Assembly (NCBI GenBank): GCA_009926645.1
Contig: RFOO01000009.1
Location: forward strand, 1 to 13,333
Direction of reading: 5' to 3'
DNA length: 13,333 bases
DNA from: a bacterium
GTDB taxonomy: Bacteria > Verrucomicrobiota > Verrucomicrobiia > Opitutales > UBA953
Positions 6,807 through 12,611 of the stretch are shown in pieces. The notes beneath the pieces are model-generated. The model saw nothing but the letters and a program-made list of their open reading frames with translations, was not told the DNA's origin and searched no databases. The translations under genes were made by a program, and so were the position numbers. Position 1 is the stretch's first letter, and each line of letters begins with the position of its first letter.

Positions 6807-8213
6807 ATGTCCGCGAGGAAGAAAACACAAGTCACTTGGGGTGGCCGGTTTCAAGCTGGTCCAGCCAAACTCATGCTGAGTTTTGGCGAGTCCGTTTCTT
6901 TCGACTATCGTTTATGGGCCCAAGATATTCGGGGTTCCAAAGCTCATGCCCAAATGTTGGCTAAAGTGGGAATTCTTACTTCGGCAGAATGTCGGGCGAT
7001 TCTCAGAGGTCTCGATGTAATTGCTCGGGAAATTTCTCAGGGGAAGTTTAAGTGGCAACAGGAACTCGAAGATGTGCACATGAATATTGAGAGTGCTCTG
7101 ACGAAAAAAGTTCCCGCGGCAGCCAAATTACATACCGCACGGTCTCGTAATGACCAAGTTGCCACTGATGTAAGACTGTGGCTAAAAGACCAATGCCAAG
7201 CCGTGGATGATGCGCTTGTCGGTCTTTTAAAAACCTTAGTTAATCTAGCTCAGTCTAATGCGGATATTATTCTTCCGGGCTATACGCACTTGCAAAGAGC
7301 TCAGCCAGTTTCGGTTGCTCACCATTTGCTGGCTTATGTGGAAATGTTTTCTCGTGACCAAAGACGTTTTCATCAGGTCTATCAGTCAGCGAATTGGTGT
7401 CCCTTAGGTTCAGGAGCGATTGCGGGCACAACCTTGCCTATTCAACGGGAGATGACGGCAAAGCTCCTTGGTTTTGTTGATGAGCGGGGTCGTCCTCAGG
7501 TAACAAGTAATTCGATGGACGCTGTGGCGGATCGGGATCCAGCCACAGAGTTTTGCTTTGCTGCAGCTCTCTGCGGTGTTCACCTCTCGCGGTTAGCTGA
7601 AGACATGGTTCTTTGGTCTTCTGCGGAGTTTGGATTCGCTCGAATGCCCGATGCCTTTTCCACGGGATCGTCTTTGATGCCTCAAAAGAGAAATCCAGAC
7701 TCGATGGAACTGCTTAGGGGTAAGGCCGCACGTTTCCAGGCGGCCCTGGTGCATTTACTCTCTCTTACCAAAGGTCTGCCTTTGACGTACAACCGTGATT
7801 TGCAGGACGATAAGCCCGCACTCTTTGATGCCGCCGATCAACTCTTGTTGTCTTTGGCGGTGGCGACTGCCACTTTATCAGGAACAAAGTTCCACAAAGA
7901 TAAATGTTTAGCTGCAGCCGCTGATCCTGCCTTACTGGCGACGGATCTTGCTGATTGGTTGGTAAAAAAGGGCATGCCTTTCCGGCATGCTCATCATGCT
8001 GTAGGACGGTTGGTGGCACTGGCCGAAAAATTAGGTGTACCACTCAATCAGCTCTCCGATGCCCAAGCCCTTCAGGCCCATAAACTTTTCACTTCTGGCT
8101 GGAGGGATGTCTTTAATCTTCAGCGTGCTTTTGCCGCACGGGAAAAATCCGGCATGCCTGGACCTAAGACCGTGGCAAAGCAAATTGCCCTTTGGAAGAA
8201 GCGGTTAAAATGA
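6807..8213 (+). CDS. argH: Argininosuccinate lyase
   Basis: This enzyme splits argininosuccinate into arginine and fumarate, the last step of arginine synthesis, in the cytoplasm. The start is taken at the ATG at 6807, giving 468 residues, close to the family norm. A TTG 39 nt upstream is open in frame but adds an unlikely extension. The N-terminal WGGRFQAGP motif, HTARSRNDQVATDVRLW, PGYTHLQRAQPVSVAHHLLAY with the catalytic-side His161, and the signature loop GSSLMPQKRNPD with Ser288/Ser289 are all present, followed by NRDLQDDKPALFDA. Small variations include A for G in HTGRSRND and R for the second K of the signature loop. Neither removes a residue known to be essential. No other arginine gene is adjacent, so arg genes are probably dispersed in this genome. 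Confidence 0.96.
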   Translation: MSARKKTQVTWGGRFQAGPAKLMLSFGESVSFDYRLWAQDIRGSKAHAQMLAKVGILTSAECRAILRGLDVIAREISQGKFKWQQELEDVHMNIESALTKKVPAAAKLHTARSRNDQVATDVRLWLKDQCQAVDDALVGLLKTLVNLAQSNADIILPGYTHLQRAQPVSVAHHLLAYVEMFSRDQRRFHQVYQSANWCPLGSGAIAGTTLPIQREMTAKLLGFVDERGRPQVTSNSMDAVADRDPATEFCFAAALCGVHLSRLAEDMVLWSSAEFGFARMPDAFSTGSSLMPQKRNPDSMELLRGKAARFQAALVHLLSLTKGLPLTYNRDLQDDKPALFDAADQLLLSLAVATATLSGTKFHKDKCLAAAADPALLATDLADWLVKKGMPFRHAHHAVGRLVALAEKLGVPLNQLSDAQALQAHKLFTSGWRDVFNLQRAFAAREKSGMPGPKTVAKQIALWKKRLK

Positions 8214-8247
8214 ATTTATCTCCTCTGTTTTAGAGTAAGATAAATTC
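8212..8247 (+). terminator. Long AT-rich hairpin after argH (possible terminator)
   Basis: GAATTTATC (8212-8220) and GATAAATTC (8239-8247) are perfect 9-bp complements. Inside them CTCT (8223-8226) pairs with AGAG (8232-8235) around a GTTTT loop. The hairpin begins within the argH stop codon. It is AT-rich and followed by CGCCTATTTTG rather than a clean T-run, so termination is plausible but not certain. Confidence 0.45.
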
Positions 8248-8261
8248 GCCTATTTTGTAGC

Positions 8262-8283
8262 CATCCGTAGCGACTTTCGGATG
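8262..8283. repeat. Inverted repeat CATCCG/CGGATG
   Basis: A perfect 6-bp inverted repeat, CATCCG (8262-8267) and CGGATG (8278-8283), has a 10-nt spacer that can itself pair weakly (AG with CT). It lies 15 nt beyond the argH hairpin in the 154-nt gap. It could be a second terminator stem or a protein-binding site; nothing decides between them. Confidence 0.25.
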
Positions 8284-8333
8284 CAGTTGTGTGTCTGAAT
8301 GTCGTGTTTTTACCATAGGGTAGAAATGACTTA

Positions 8334-8349
8334 TTTTACATTTGTAAAA
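8334..8349. promoter_or_regulatory. Operator-like palindrome TTTTAC-ATTT-GTAAAA
   Basis: A perfect 6-bp inverted repeat with a 4-bp spacer ends 18 bp before the start codon of the small membrane protein. Its size and AT-rich symmetry resemble a dimeric repressor site, and its position would let it block transcription. I cannot name the regulator. A weak hairpin in the leader is the alternative. Confidence 0.35.
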
Positions 8350-8367
8350 GAAATCTTCGTTAAGTAA

Positions 8368-8661
8368 ATGCGAGATATGGATTATTCGGGCGACCACGAA
8401 AAAGCTCGGCTTTTAACGATGCATAAAATCGTTTCTTGCCGCCGGCTTTTTTGGGGATCGGTAGTCTTAAATCTTCTGCTGGGGATTTTTTTATGGATGC
8501 AATCAATTGATCTTTTCGCTCAAAAAAAATCACCCGATACGCTATTTATTTCATCAGCAATCGCTTTGATTCTCTCCTTCGTGGTCTCGTACAATATTTA
8601 CGAGGCTTTAACGAATCATTTAAAGATTTCCCGAATTTTACAACAAAGCCACCGTAGTTAG
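8368..8661 (+). CDS. Small hypothetical membrane protein with two helices
   Basis: The 97-residue product has a charged N-terminus of about 26 residues, a membrane helix at about 27-46 (LFWGSVVLNLLLGIFLW), a short loop, a second helix at about 58-78 (TLFISSAIALILSFVVSY) and a basic C-terminal tail. I do not recognise the family. The hydrophobic pattern and the ATG preceded by a purine-rich TAAGTAA support a real gene. It stands alone: argH ends 154 nt upstream behind a hairpin, and the next gene converges on it with one base between stop codons. Confidence 0.6.
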   Translation: MRDMDYSGDHEKARLLTMHKIVSCRRLFWGSVVLNLLLGIFLWMQSIDLFAQKKSPDTLFISSAIALILSFVVSYNIYEALTNHLKISRILQQSHRS

Positions 8662-8667
8662 ACTACG
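8653..8667. terminator. Hairpin spanning both converging stop codons
   Basis: CGTAGT (8653-8658) and ACTACG (8662-8667) form a perfect 6-bp stem with a 3-nt loop. The plus-strand stop TAG (8659-8661) is the loop, and the minus-strand stop (8665-8663) lies in the stem. On the plus strand ATTTT follows. It may serve as a compact two-way terminator, though the stem is short and the minus side lacks an immediate T-run. Confidence 0.4.
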
Positions 8668-9232
8668 ATTTTGGGGTAACAGGCGTAGGCGAGTTCGTGT
8701 TATTTGGACCACTTGTAGGCTTCTTCTCGTTCTCTTTCTGAGCAGGCTTGGTTGAATTATCGTTACGCTTGGGGAGGGGGGCGATGGGATCGTATACCTT
8801 TTCGGCATTGGCTTTGATGTCAGCCAATTTCTTCTCCGCTTCGGCAAGACGTTTTTCTGTTTCTTTATTTTTTTCTGTTAAGTTAAGAACGCCACTTTGC
8901 GACTCGGCTAAACTGGATTTAAGCAAGTTATTTTCACTGATTAATGTGTCATGCAGTTGTTGGCTCGTCGTGATATTATCTTGAAGCGCTTTTTTCTCCG
9001 CCATTAAGCCAGCCAGCTCCTTATTCGCTTCGGCAAGTGATTTTTCTAAAACACGAATCTTTCCTCTTTCATTTTCGATGGATTTTCCGAGAGCTTCAAT
9101 CTGTTGTTGCCCTAATTCAATCGTTTCTTTGTCACGCAAGATTTTCTTGGTGGTGAGCCCAGCGATACCCGCAAGAACGAAAAAGAGAACGAAAAAGAGA
9201 ATGATCTTTTTTGAATTGGCGGAGTCAGACAT
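8663..9232 (-). CDS. Membrane-anchored coiled-coil protein
   Basis: The 189-residue protein has a short N-terminus (MSDSANSKK), one membrane helix at about 10-27 (IILFFVLFFVLAGIAGL), then a long heptad-like coiled coil over about residues 33-145, rich in Glu, Lys, Leu and Ala with few breaks. The C-terminal 40 residues are low complexity (Pro, Asn, Lys, Thr, Ser). The orientation is probably N-in with the coil outside, which would suit an envelope spacer or scaffold. No enzymatic motif is visible. It lies 27 nt after the Rrf2-type gene on the same strand and probably shares its transcript. The family is not recognised. Confidence 0.65.
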   Translation of the reverse strand: MSDSANSKKIILFFVLFFVLAGIAGLTTKKILRDKETIELGQQQIEALGKSIENERGKIRVLEKSLAEANKELAGLMAEKKALQDNITTSQQLHDTLISENNLLKSSLAESQSGVLNLTEKNKETEKRLAEAEKKLADIKANAEKVYDPIAPLPKRNDNSTKPAQKENEKKPTSGPNNTNSPTPVTPKS

Positions 9233-9259
9233 AGTCAGGTCGACGGCAACGATTGGTTT

Positions 9260-9673
9260 TTAGATGGCCCAATCGTCATTGTTTTGTCCGTTTACTAATT
9301 GTGCAACGGTAAAACCATTGAGTGATTTTTCGAATCGCTTGGAGACTTCTCGCCAAATATTCGCAACTTGAGGGCCAGAGTGGCCTTTGATGCTGATTTT
9401 GGTTTCGATAAAGTCGGGTTCTACAACAGTGAGTACGTGTTTTAAAGTGATATCCTCGGGGCTCCGAGCGAGGCGATAGCCACCTGTTTTCCCTCTTTTC
9501 GAGTCCACCAGTCCTCCTTCTCGTAATTCATTGAGTAATTGGACAAGGTAGTTTTGGGGAATACTCTCTAGTTTAGCGAGTTCTTCAATGCGTGTAACTC
9601 CATTGCCTTTATTGCAGCGAGCCAGCTGTGCCAAGACGCGCAGAGAATATTCTAGTTTAAGTGAGGCTTTCAT
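9260..9673 (-). CDS. Rrf2-family transcriptional regulator without an Fe-S cysteine set
   Basis: This 137-residue protein has the winged-helix fold of Rrf2 proteins: KLEYSLRVLAQLARC at the N-terminus, the recognition region IEELAKLESIPQNYLVQLLN, and the wing GLVDSKRGKTGGYRLARSPEDITL. In IscR and NsrR three cysteines after about residue 90 bind an iron-sulfur cluster. Here the only cysteine is Cys20 in the DNA-binding half, so it cannot hold a cluster that way and is closer in kind to CymR or cluster-free members. The signal is unknown. The start overlaps the HAD gene's stop (ATGA, 4 nt), indicating coupled translation. Confidence 0.88.
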   Translation of the reverse strand: MKASLKLEYSLRVLAQLARCNKGNGVTRIEELAKLESIPQNYLVQLLNELREGGLVDSKRGKTGGYRLARSPEDITLKHVLTVVEPDFIETKISIKGHSGPQVANIWREVSKRFEKSLNGFTVAQLVNGQNNDDWAI

Positions 9674-10230
9674 GAATGGGTAGGTGGAGGGTTGTCGGGT
9701 TTAGGTTCGATTTCTTCCCCGACAAAGACATAGGTTTTGTTCTGAATTTCATCGACCAGAATCGGTGCCTTGGGTCGCGCAAAATAAGAAGCTCCTAAAA
9801 AACAGATGCCGGTATTATGAACAACTTGAATGGCGCGGTCATCCCAGAGTTCGATCATATCAAAATCTTTTCGGTCCGTTATTTCGAGCTCGGGTAGTCC
9901 GTGGGTCTTAAGCCAAAGTTTGGTGGCAGCTAATCCTTCTTCGTTTCCTGCCCGTGCCGTCACGATTTTAATTTTTGCTCCTTTATCTAACCAAGCTTTT
10001 ACGCGTCGCATCATCAAAGGCACAGGTGGACCAATTTGAGACATGCTTAACCAGCGCGTCGCCTCGGCTAGGGTGCCATCAAGATCGACCCCAATCCAAG
10101 GTTGCTGTTTCACTGGGCGAGTTTCCGGAAGTCGTTCGGAGGGTAGTGGTTCAGAAAAAGCCTCTGGTGGAGGAATTTCTGGTGCAGGCTTCACGGGGTC
10201 GGTGAATAGACTGCGTAACCATGCAAACAT
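9670..10230 (-). CDS. HAD-superfamily hydrolase with N-terminal extension
   Basis: I place the start at the ATG at 10230, giving 186 residues; the frame stays open further upstream but runs into the tRNA gene. After a proline- and glutamate-rich N-terminal stretch of about 44 residues, the HAD core starts: GVDLDGTLAE with the nucleophile pair Asp49/Asp51, KIVTARAG carrying the motif II threonine, and TDRKDFDMIELWDDRA supplying the lysine and acidic residues of motifs III and IV. The cap is minimal, as in small phosphatases. The family removes phosphate from small molecules, but the substrate is not clear. It ends overlapping the Rrf2-type gene by 4 nt and lies just after tRNA-Leu on the same strand. 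Confidence 0.85.
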   Translation of the reverse strand: MFAWLRSLFTDPVKPAPEIPPPEAFSEPLPSERLPETRPVKQQPWIGVDLDGTLAEATRWLSMSQIGPPVPLMMRRVKAWLDKGAKIKIVTARAGNEEGLAATKLWLKTHGLPELEITDRKDFDMIELWDDRAIQVVHNTGICFLGASYFARPKAPILVDEIQNKTYVFVGEEIEPKPDNPPPTHS

Positions 10231-10271
10231 GAGTGCAGGTTGCCACAATTGGCGCACACTGACAAGCGCCG

Positions 10272-10288
10272 ACCCTGTAAAGCAGGGT
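10272..10288 (-). other. Hairpin abutting the 3' end of tRNA-Leu
   Basis: ACCCTG (10272-10277) and CAGGGT (10283-10288) form a perfect 6-bp stem with a 5-nt loop. On the minus strand the stem begins with the discriminator base of the tRNA. No T-run follows, so it looks more like a processing signal or a weak attenuator before the HAD gene than a full terminator. Confidence 0.4.
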
Positions 10289-10368
10289 GCTCGGGGCGGG
10301 AGTCGAACCCGCACACCTTGCGGCGCCAGAACCTAAATCTGGTGTGTCTGCCATTCCACCACCCGAGC
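10288..10368 (-). tRNA. tRNA-Leu (anticodon UAG)
   Basis: The 81-nt cloverleaf is complete. The acceptor stem GCTCGGG (10368-10362) pairs with CCCGAGC (10295-10289), followed by discriminator A at 10288. The anticodon stem CCAGA/TCTGG closes the loop TTTAGGT, so the anticodon is TAG (10335-10333) and reads CUN leucine codons. The extra arm is long, as in class II tRNAs, and the T arm is GCGGG-TTCGACT-CCCGC. CCA is not encoded: CCCTG follows the discriminator, so the end must be added by the nucleotidyltransferase. It is transcribed in the same direction as psd upstream and the HAD gene downstream. Confidence 0.95.
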
Positions 10369-10379
10369 CCACTGCAGGT

Positions 10380-10395
10380 GGCAGAATTTACTGCC
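10380..10395 (-). other. Short hairpin between psd and tRNA-Leu
   Basis: GGCAG (10380-10384) and CTGCC (10391-10395) make a 5-bp stem with a 6-nt loop in the gap downstream of psd. No T-run follows on the minus strand. It may be a weak terminator for psd or part of the tRNA leader; evidence is thin. Confidence 0.2.
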
Positions 10396-10427
10396 TTATG
10401 GCTGGTGGCAAGCCTTTGCGGGGTTAT

Positions 10428-11336
10428 TTAGGTGCTCTGCCCGAGAGGCGACCCCATGTGAGCGTAGAGTTCTTGGCCTGTTTCTCCGGCCTCCAGTAAA
10501 TCTTCCGCGATTTTGATACGTCCTGGTTCGAATAAGGTGGCAATAAAGGATCCACCAAAACGGAAATACCCTTTTTCATCTCCTTTGGTTACGGCCACAC
10601 CTGGCTGATAAGTTTCTACGATGCTACCGACATTGGTTGCGCCAATCGAAACCAAGGTCACTAAACCAAAAGAGGGAGTATTGATGCTAACACGTTGGCG
10701 CTTGTTCCGCCAAAGATAACTCACGTTTCTTCGGAGAGCTAGAGGGTTGACGGAATAAAGCGAACCCGAGAGGGGTACAGGTGCTTGTGGTATTCCGCTG
10801 ACGGGAAAATGAAATCGATGATAATCAACAGGGCAAAGACGAGAACACACCAGTGAGCCTTGAGCGTAGCGTTGGCCGAGTTCGCAATCGCCCACGAGAG
10901 TGGAAATGTCTAGTCGTTGTCCCTTAGCAAAGACGCCCTGGGTGGTTGCAACATTTTGAAAACCTAAATGTCGACCGTCCGCAGGAAGTACCGCGATGTT
11001 TTCGCGGTTATCAATGGGTCGAGCACTCGGTTTTAATTTCCGATAAAAGAATTCATTAAAATTTGTGTAGGACTTTAAATCAGGGTTCGCAAATTCTGCG
11101 ATGTTGAGACCGTACTTTTGTACAAAGGGTTCGATGCGTTTGCGACTCGAGGGTTGATCCATGGCGAATCCGTAAAGTTGGGAAAAGAAAGCTCTTTTCA
11201 CCACGGCATGAAGGGCGATGGACCCGAGGGGGTTGCCGTAAATGCGTTTAAGCCAATTTTCTCCGTAGACCTGTTCGACCTCGGTTGCGCCGGTATGGCG
11301 ATTTTTGACGATTATGGGGTCATTTGGATGCATCAT
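10428..11336 (-). CDS. psd: Phosphatidylserine decarboxylase (proenzyme)
   Basis: This membrane-associated pyruvoyl enzyme converts phosphatidylserine to phosphatidylethanolamine. The 302-residue chain (two adjacent ATG codons at the start, either possible) has the family's catalytic set: Asp120 in LPADGRHLGF, His173 and His176 in CPVDYHRFHFP, and the self-cleavage site GGS at 261-263 inside EKGYFRFGGSFIATLF, where Ser263 becomes the pyruvoyl group. The GGS form, rather than the LGST of Escherichia coli, matches the group found in Chlamydiae, Clostridia and others. GATNVGSIV lies at 232-240. The gene is divergent from the ClpP-like pair with a 64-nt gap that must hold both promoters. A partner phosphatidylserine synthase gene is not visible here. 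Confidence 0.94.
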   Translation of the reverse strand: MMHPNDPIIVKNRHTGATEVEQVYGENWLKRIYGNPLGSIALHAVVKRAFFSQLYGFAMDQPSSRKRIEPFVQKYGLNIAEFANPDLKSYTNFNEFFYRKLKPSARPIDNRENIAVLPADGRHLGFQNVATTQGVFAKGQRLDISTLVGDCELGQRYAQGSLVCSRLCPVDYHRFHFPVSGIPQAPVPLSGSLYSVNPLALRRNVSYLWRNKRQRVSINTPSFGLVTLVSIGATNVGSIVETYQPGVAVTKGDEKGYFRFGGSFIATLFEPGRIKIAEDLLEAGETGQELYAHMGSPLGQST

Positions 11337-11400
11337 TCAAGATTTGCGAAAAAAGGGCTTCAAGGAAACCATTTATCTGACAAATAAGAGGGTGTCATCT

Positions 11401-12594
11401 ATGTTGCGTCAGGTTTTACCCATTTGCCTTATGTTTAGCCTTCTTAAGGCAGGCCCCGTCTCTTGGGATAATCCAGGGCAGTCTCCGTCGTTTAAGAAAA
11501 CTCCCGAGACCTTAAAAACCGAGGTGGAGGCTGAATTAATCCGAGCCAAACTTGATTTGGCTTCGGCCCAGCGTCATTGGCAGCAAATGGAACATATTTT
11601 AGAAATTCGAAAATTAGAAGCTGAAGAGAAATTACGAAAAGCAAAAGCAGAAGGGACAATGATTGATCAGGATTTAGAGAATGCTGAATTGTCCTTAAAG
11701 GTAGCGATCGCTAATGCACGGGCTAACGTTGCCTCGGCACAATTAAATCAGAAGCGACTAGAATTTGAGGCTGAGACAAAGTTGGGGTTAGCTCAGGCTG
11801 CGGTTACATACGAAAAAATTGCACGTATAGGTGAAATCGCGGATTTGCAAAAAAAGTGGAACCAGATTGCGATTAATAAACAAATTTCCTACCCTCTAGA
11901 TCCAGTAGTGGATGGCGTACTGCGTATCTCCGATCGGCGTATTTCATTCAATGGCATCGTTAATGATGAACTGGCTAAGGATGTTTGTGAGCGTATAGCG
12001 TTTTACAACGCGCTCGATTCCCAGGCCCCCATTTTTATTGTCATTGATCGTTCTCCTGGGGGCTCAGTGATGTCGGGTTATCAAATTCTTCAAGCGATGG
12101 AAGCTTCGCGTGCCCCTGTTTATGTTGTGGTTAAGGGTTACGCTGCTTCGATGGCTGCAATTATTACAACGTTGGCCAAGCGTTCCTATGTTTACCCTCA
12201 AGCGATTGTTCTTCATCACCAGGCTTCGACCAGTTTAAGCGGTAATAACACGCAATTGGCGCAACAGCTGAAGTGGACTAAGGTTTGGTGTGATCGGATC
12301 TTTATTAAAGTCGCCGACAAGGTGGGGTTGAGTCTGGATGAGTTTGTTTCGCGGATGTATGCAGCAACCGTGACGGGCGATTGGAAGGTCTTGGGTGACG
12401 AGGCTGTAAAATTAAAATGGGTCACTCACGTCGTCGAACGGATGACGGAAGAGGGTGCCTCAACCATGCCTACACCTCCAGCCATTGAGAATGCCAACCT
12501 CAAAGTGGCAACTTCACGTCAAGAATTACCACCGCTCAACCCTTTTGATGTTTGGTGGATCTATGATCCCACTACGGAATTTATTCTTCGATAA
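11401..12594 (+). CDS. Exported coiled-coil protein with ClpP-like serine protease domain
   Basis: The start is the ATG at 11401, preceded by AGAGGG at a spacing of 8 nt; the frame is open further upstream but would overlap psd. The 397-residue product has a signal peptide (about residues 1-18), a charged coiled coil over about 25-160, and a ClpP/crotonase-fold domain at about 167-345. The domain shows SPGGSVMSGYQILQAM, GYAASMAAI with nucleophile Ser250, VLHHQ with His273, and TGDWKVLGDEAVKLKWVTHV with Asp327, a complete Ser-His-Asp triad at the usual ClpP spacing. ClpP works in the cytoplasm with an ATPase; an exported version would have to act without ATP, perhaps as a membrane or periplasmic peptidase. 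A paralog follows 17 nt later. Confidence 0.83.
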   Translation: MLRQVLPICLMFSLLKAGPVSWDNPGQSPSFKKTPETLKTEVEAELIRAKLDLASAQRHWQQMEHILEIRKLEAEEKLRKAKAEGTMIDQDLENAELSLKVAIANARANVASAQLNQKRLEFEAETKLGLAQAAVTYEKIARIGEIADLQKKWNQIAINKQISYPLDPVVDGVLRISDRRISFNGIVNDELAKDVCERIAFYNALDSQAPIFIVIDRSPGGSVMSGYQILQAMEASRAPVYVVVKGYAASMAAIITTLAKRSYVYPQAIVLHHQASTSLSGNNTQLAQQLKWTKVWCDRIFIKVADKVGLSLDEFVSRMYAATVTGDWKVLGDEAVKLKWVTHVVERMTEEGASTMPTPPAIENANLKVATSRQELPPLNPFDVWWIYDPTTEFILR

Positions 12595-12611
12595 TTTATA
12601 TAAAAAATCCT

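Noticed and set aside
7668..7703. K-to-R change in the argH signature loop (MPQKRNPD) as a sign of lost activity
   Set aside because: The first lysine and both serines remain and the second basic position tolerates R, so the enzyme is probably active.
10231..10314. Upstream extension of the HAD gene into the tRNA
   Set aside because: The frame is open, but the extra start lies inside tRNA-Leu. The ATG at 10230 is the sensible start.
10288..10368. tRNA-Leu as a mobile-element attachment site
   Set aside because: No integrase and no repeated tRNA 3' end was seen nearby, and flanking genes are ordinary chromosomal genes.
11305..11400. Upstream extension of the first ClpP-like gene
   Set aside because: It would overlap the divergent psd gene and bury the signal peptide. 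The ATG at 11401 has a good ribosome binding site and gives a clean signal peptide.
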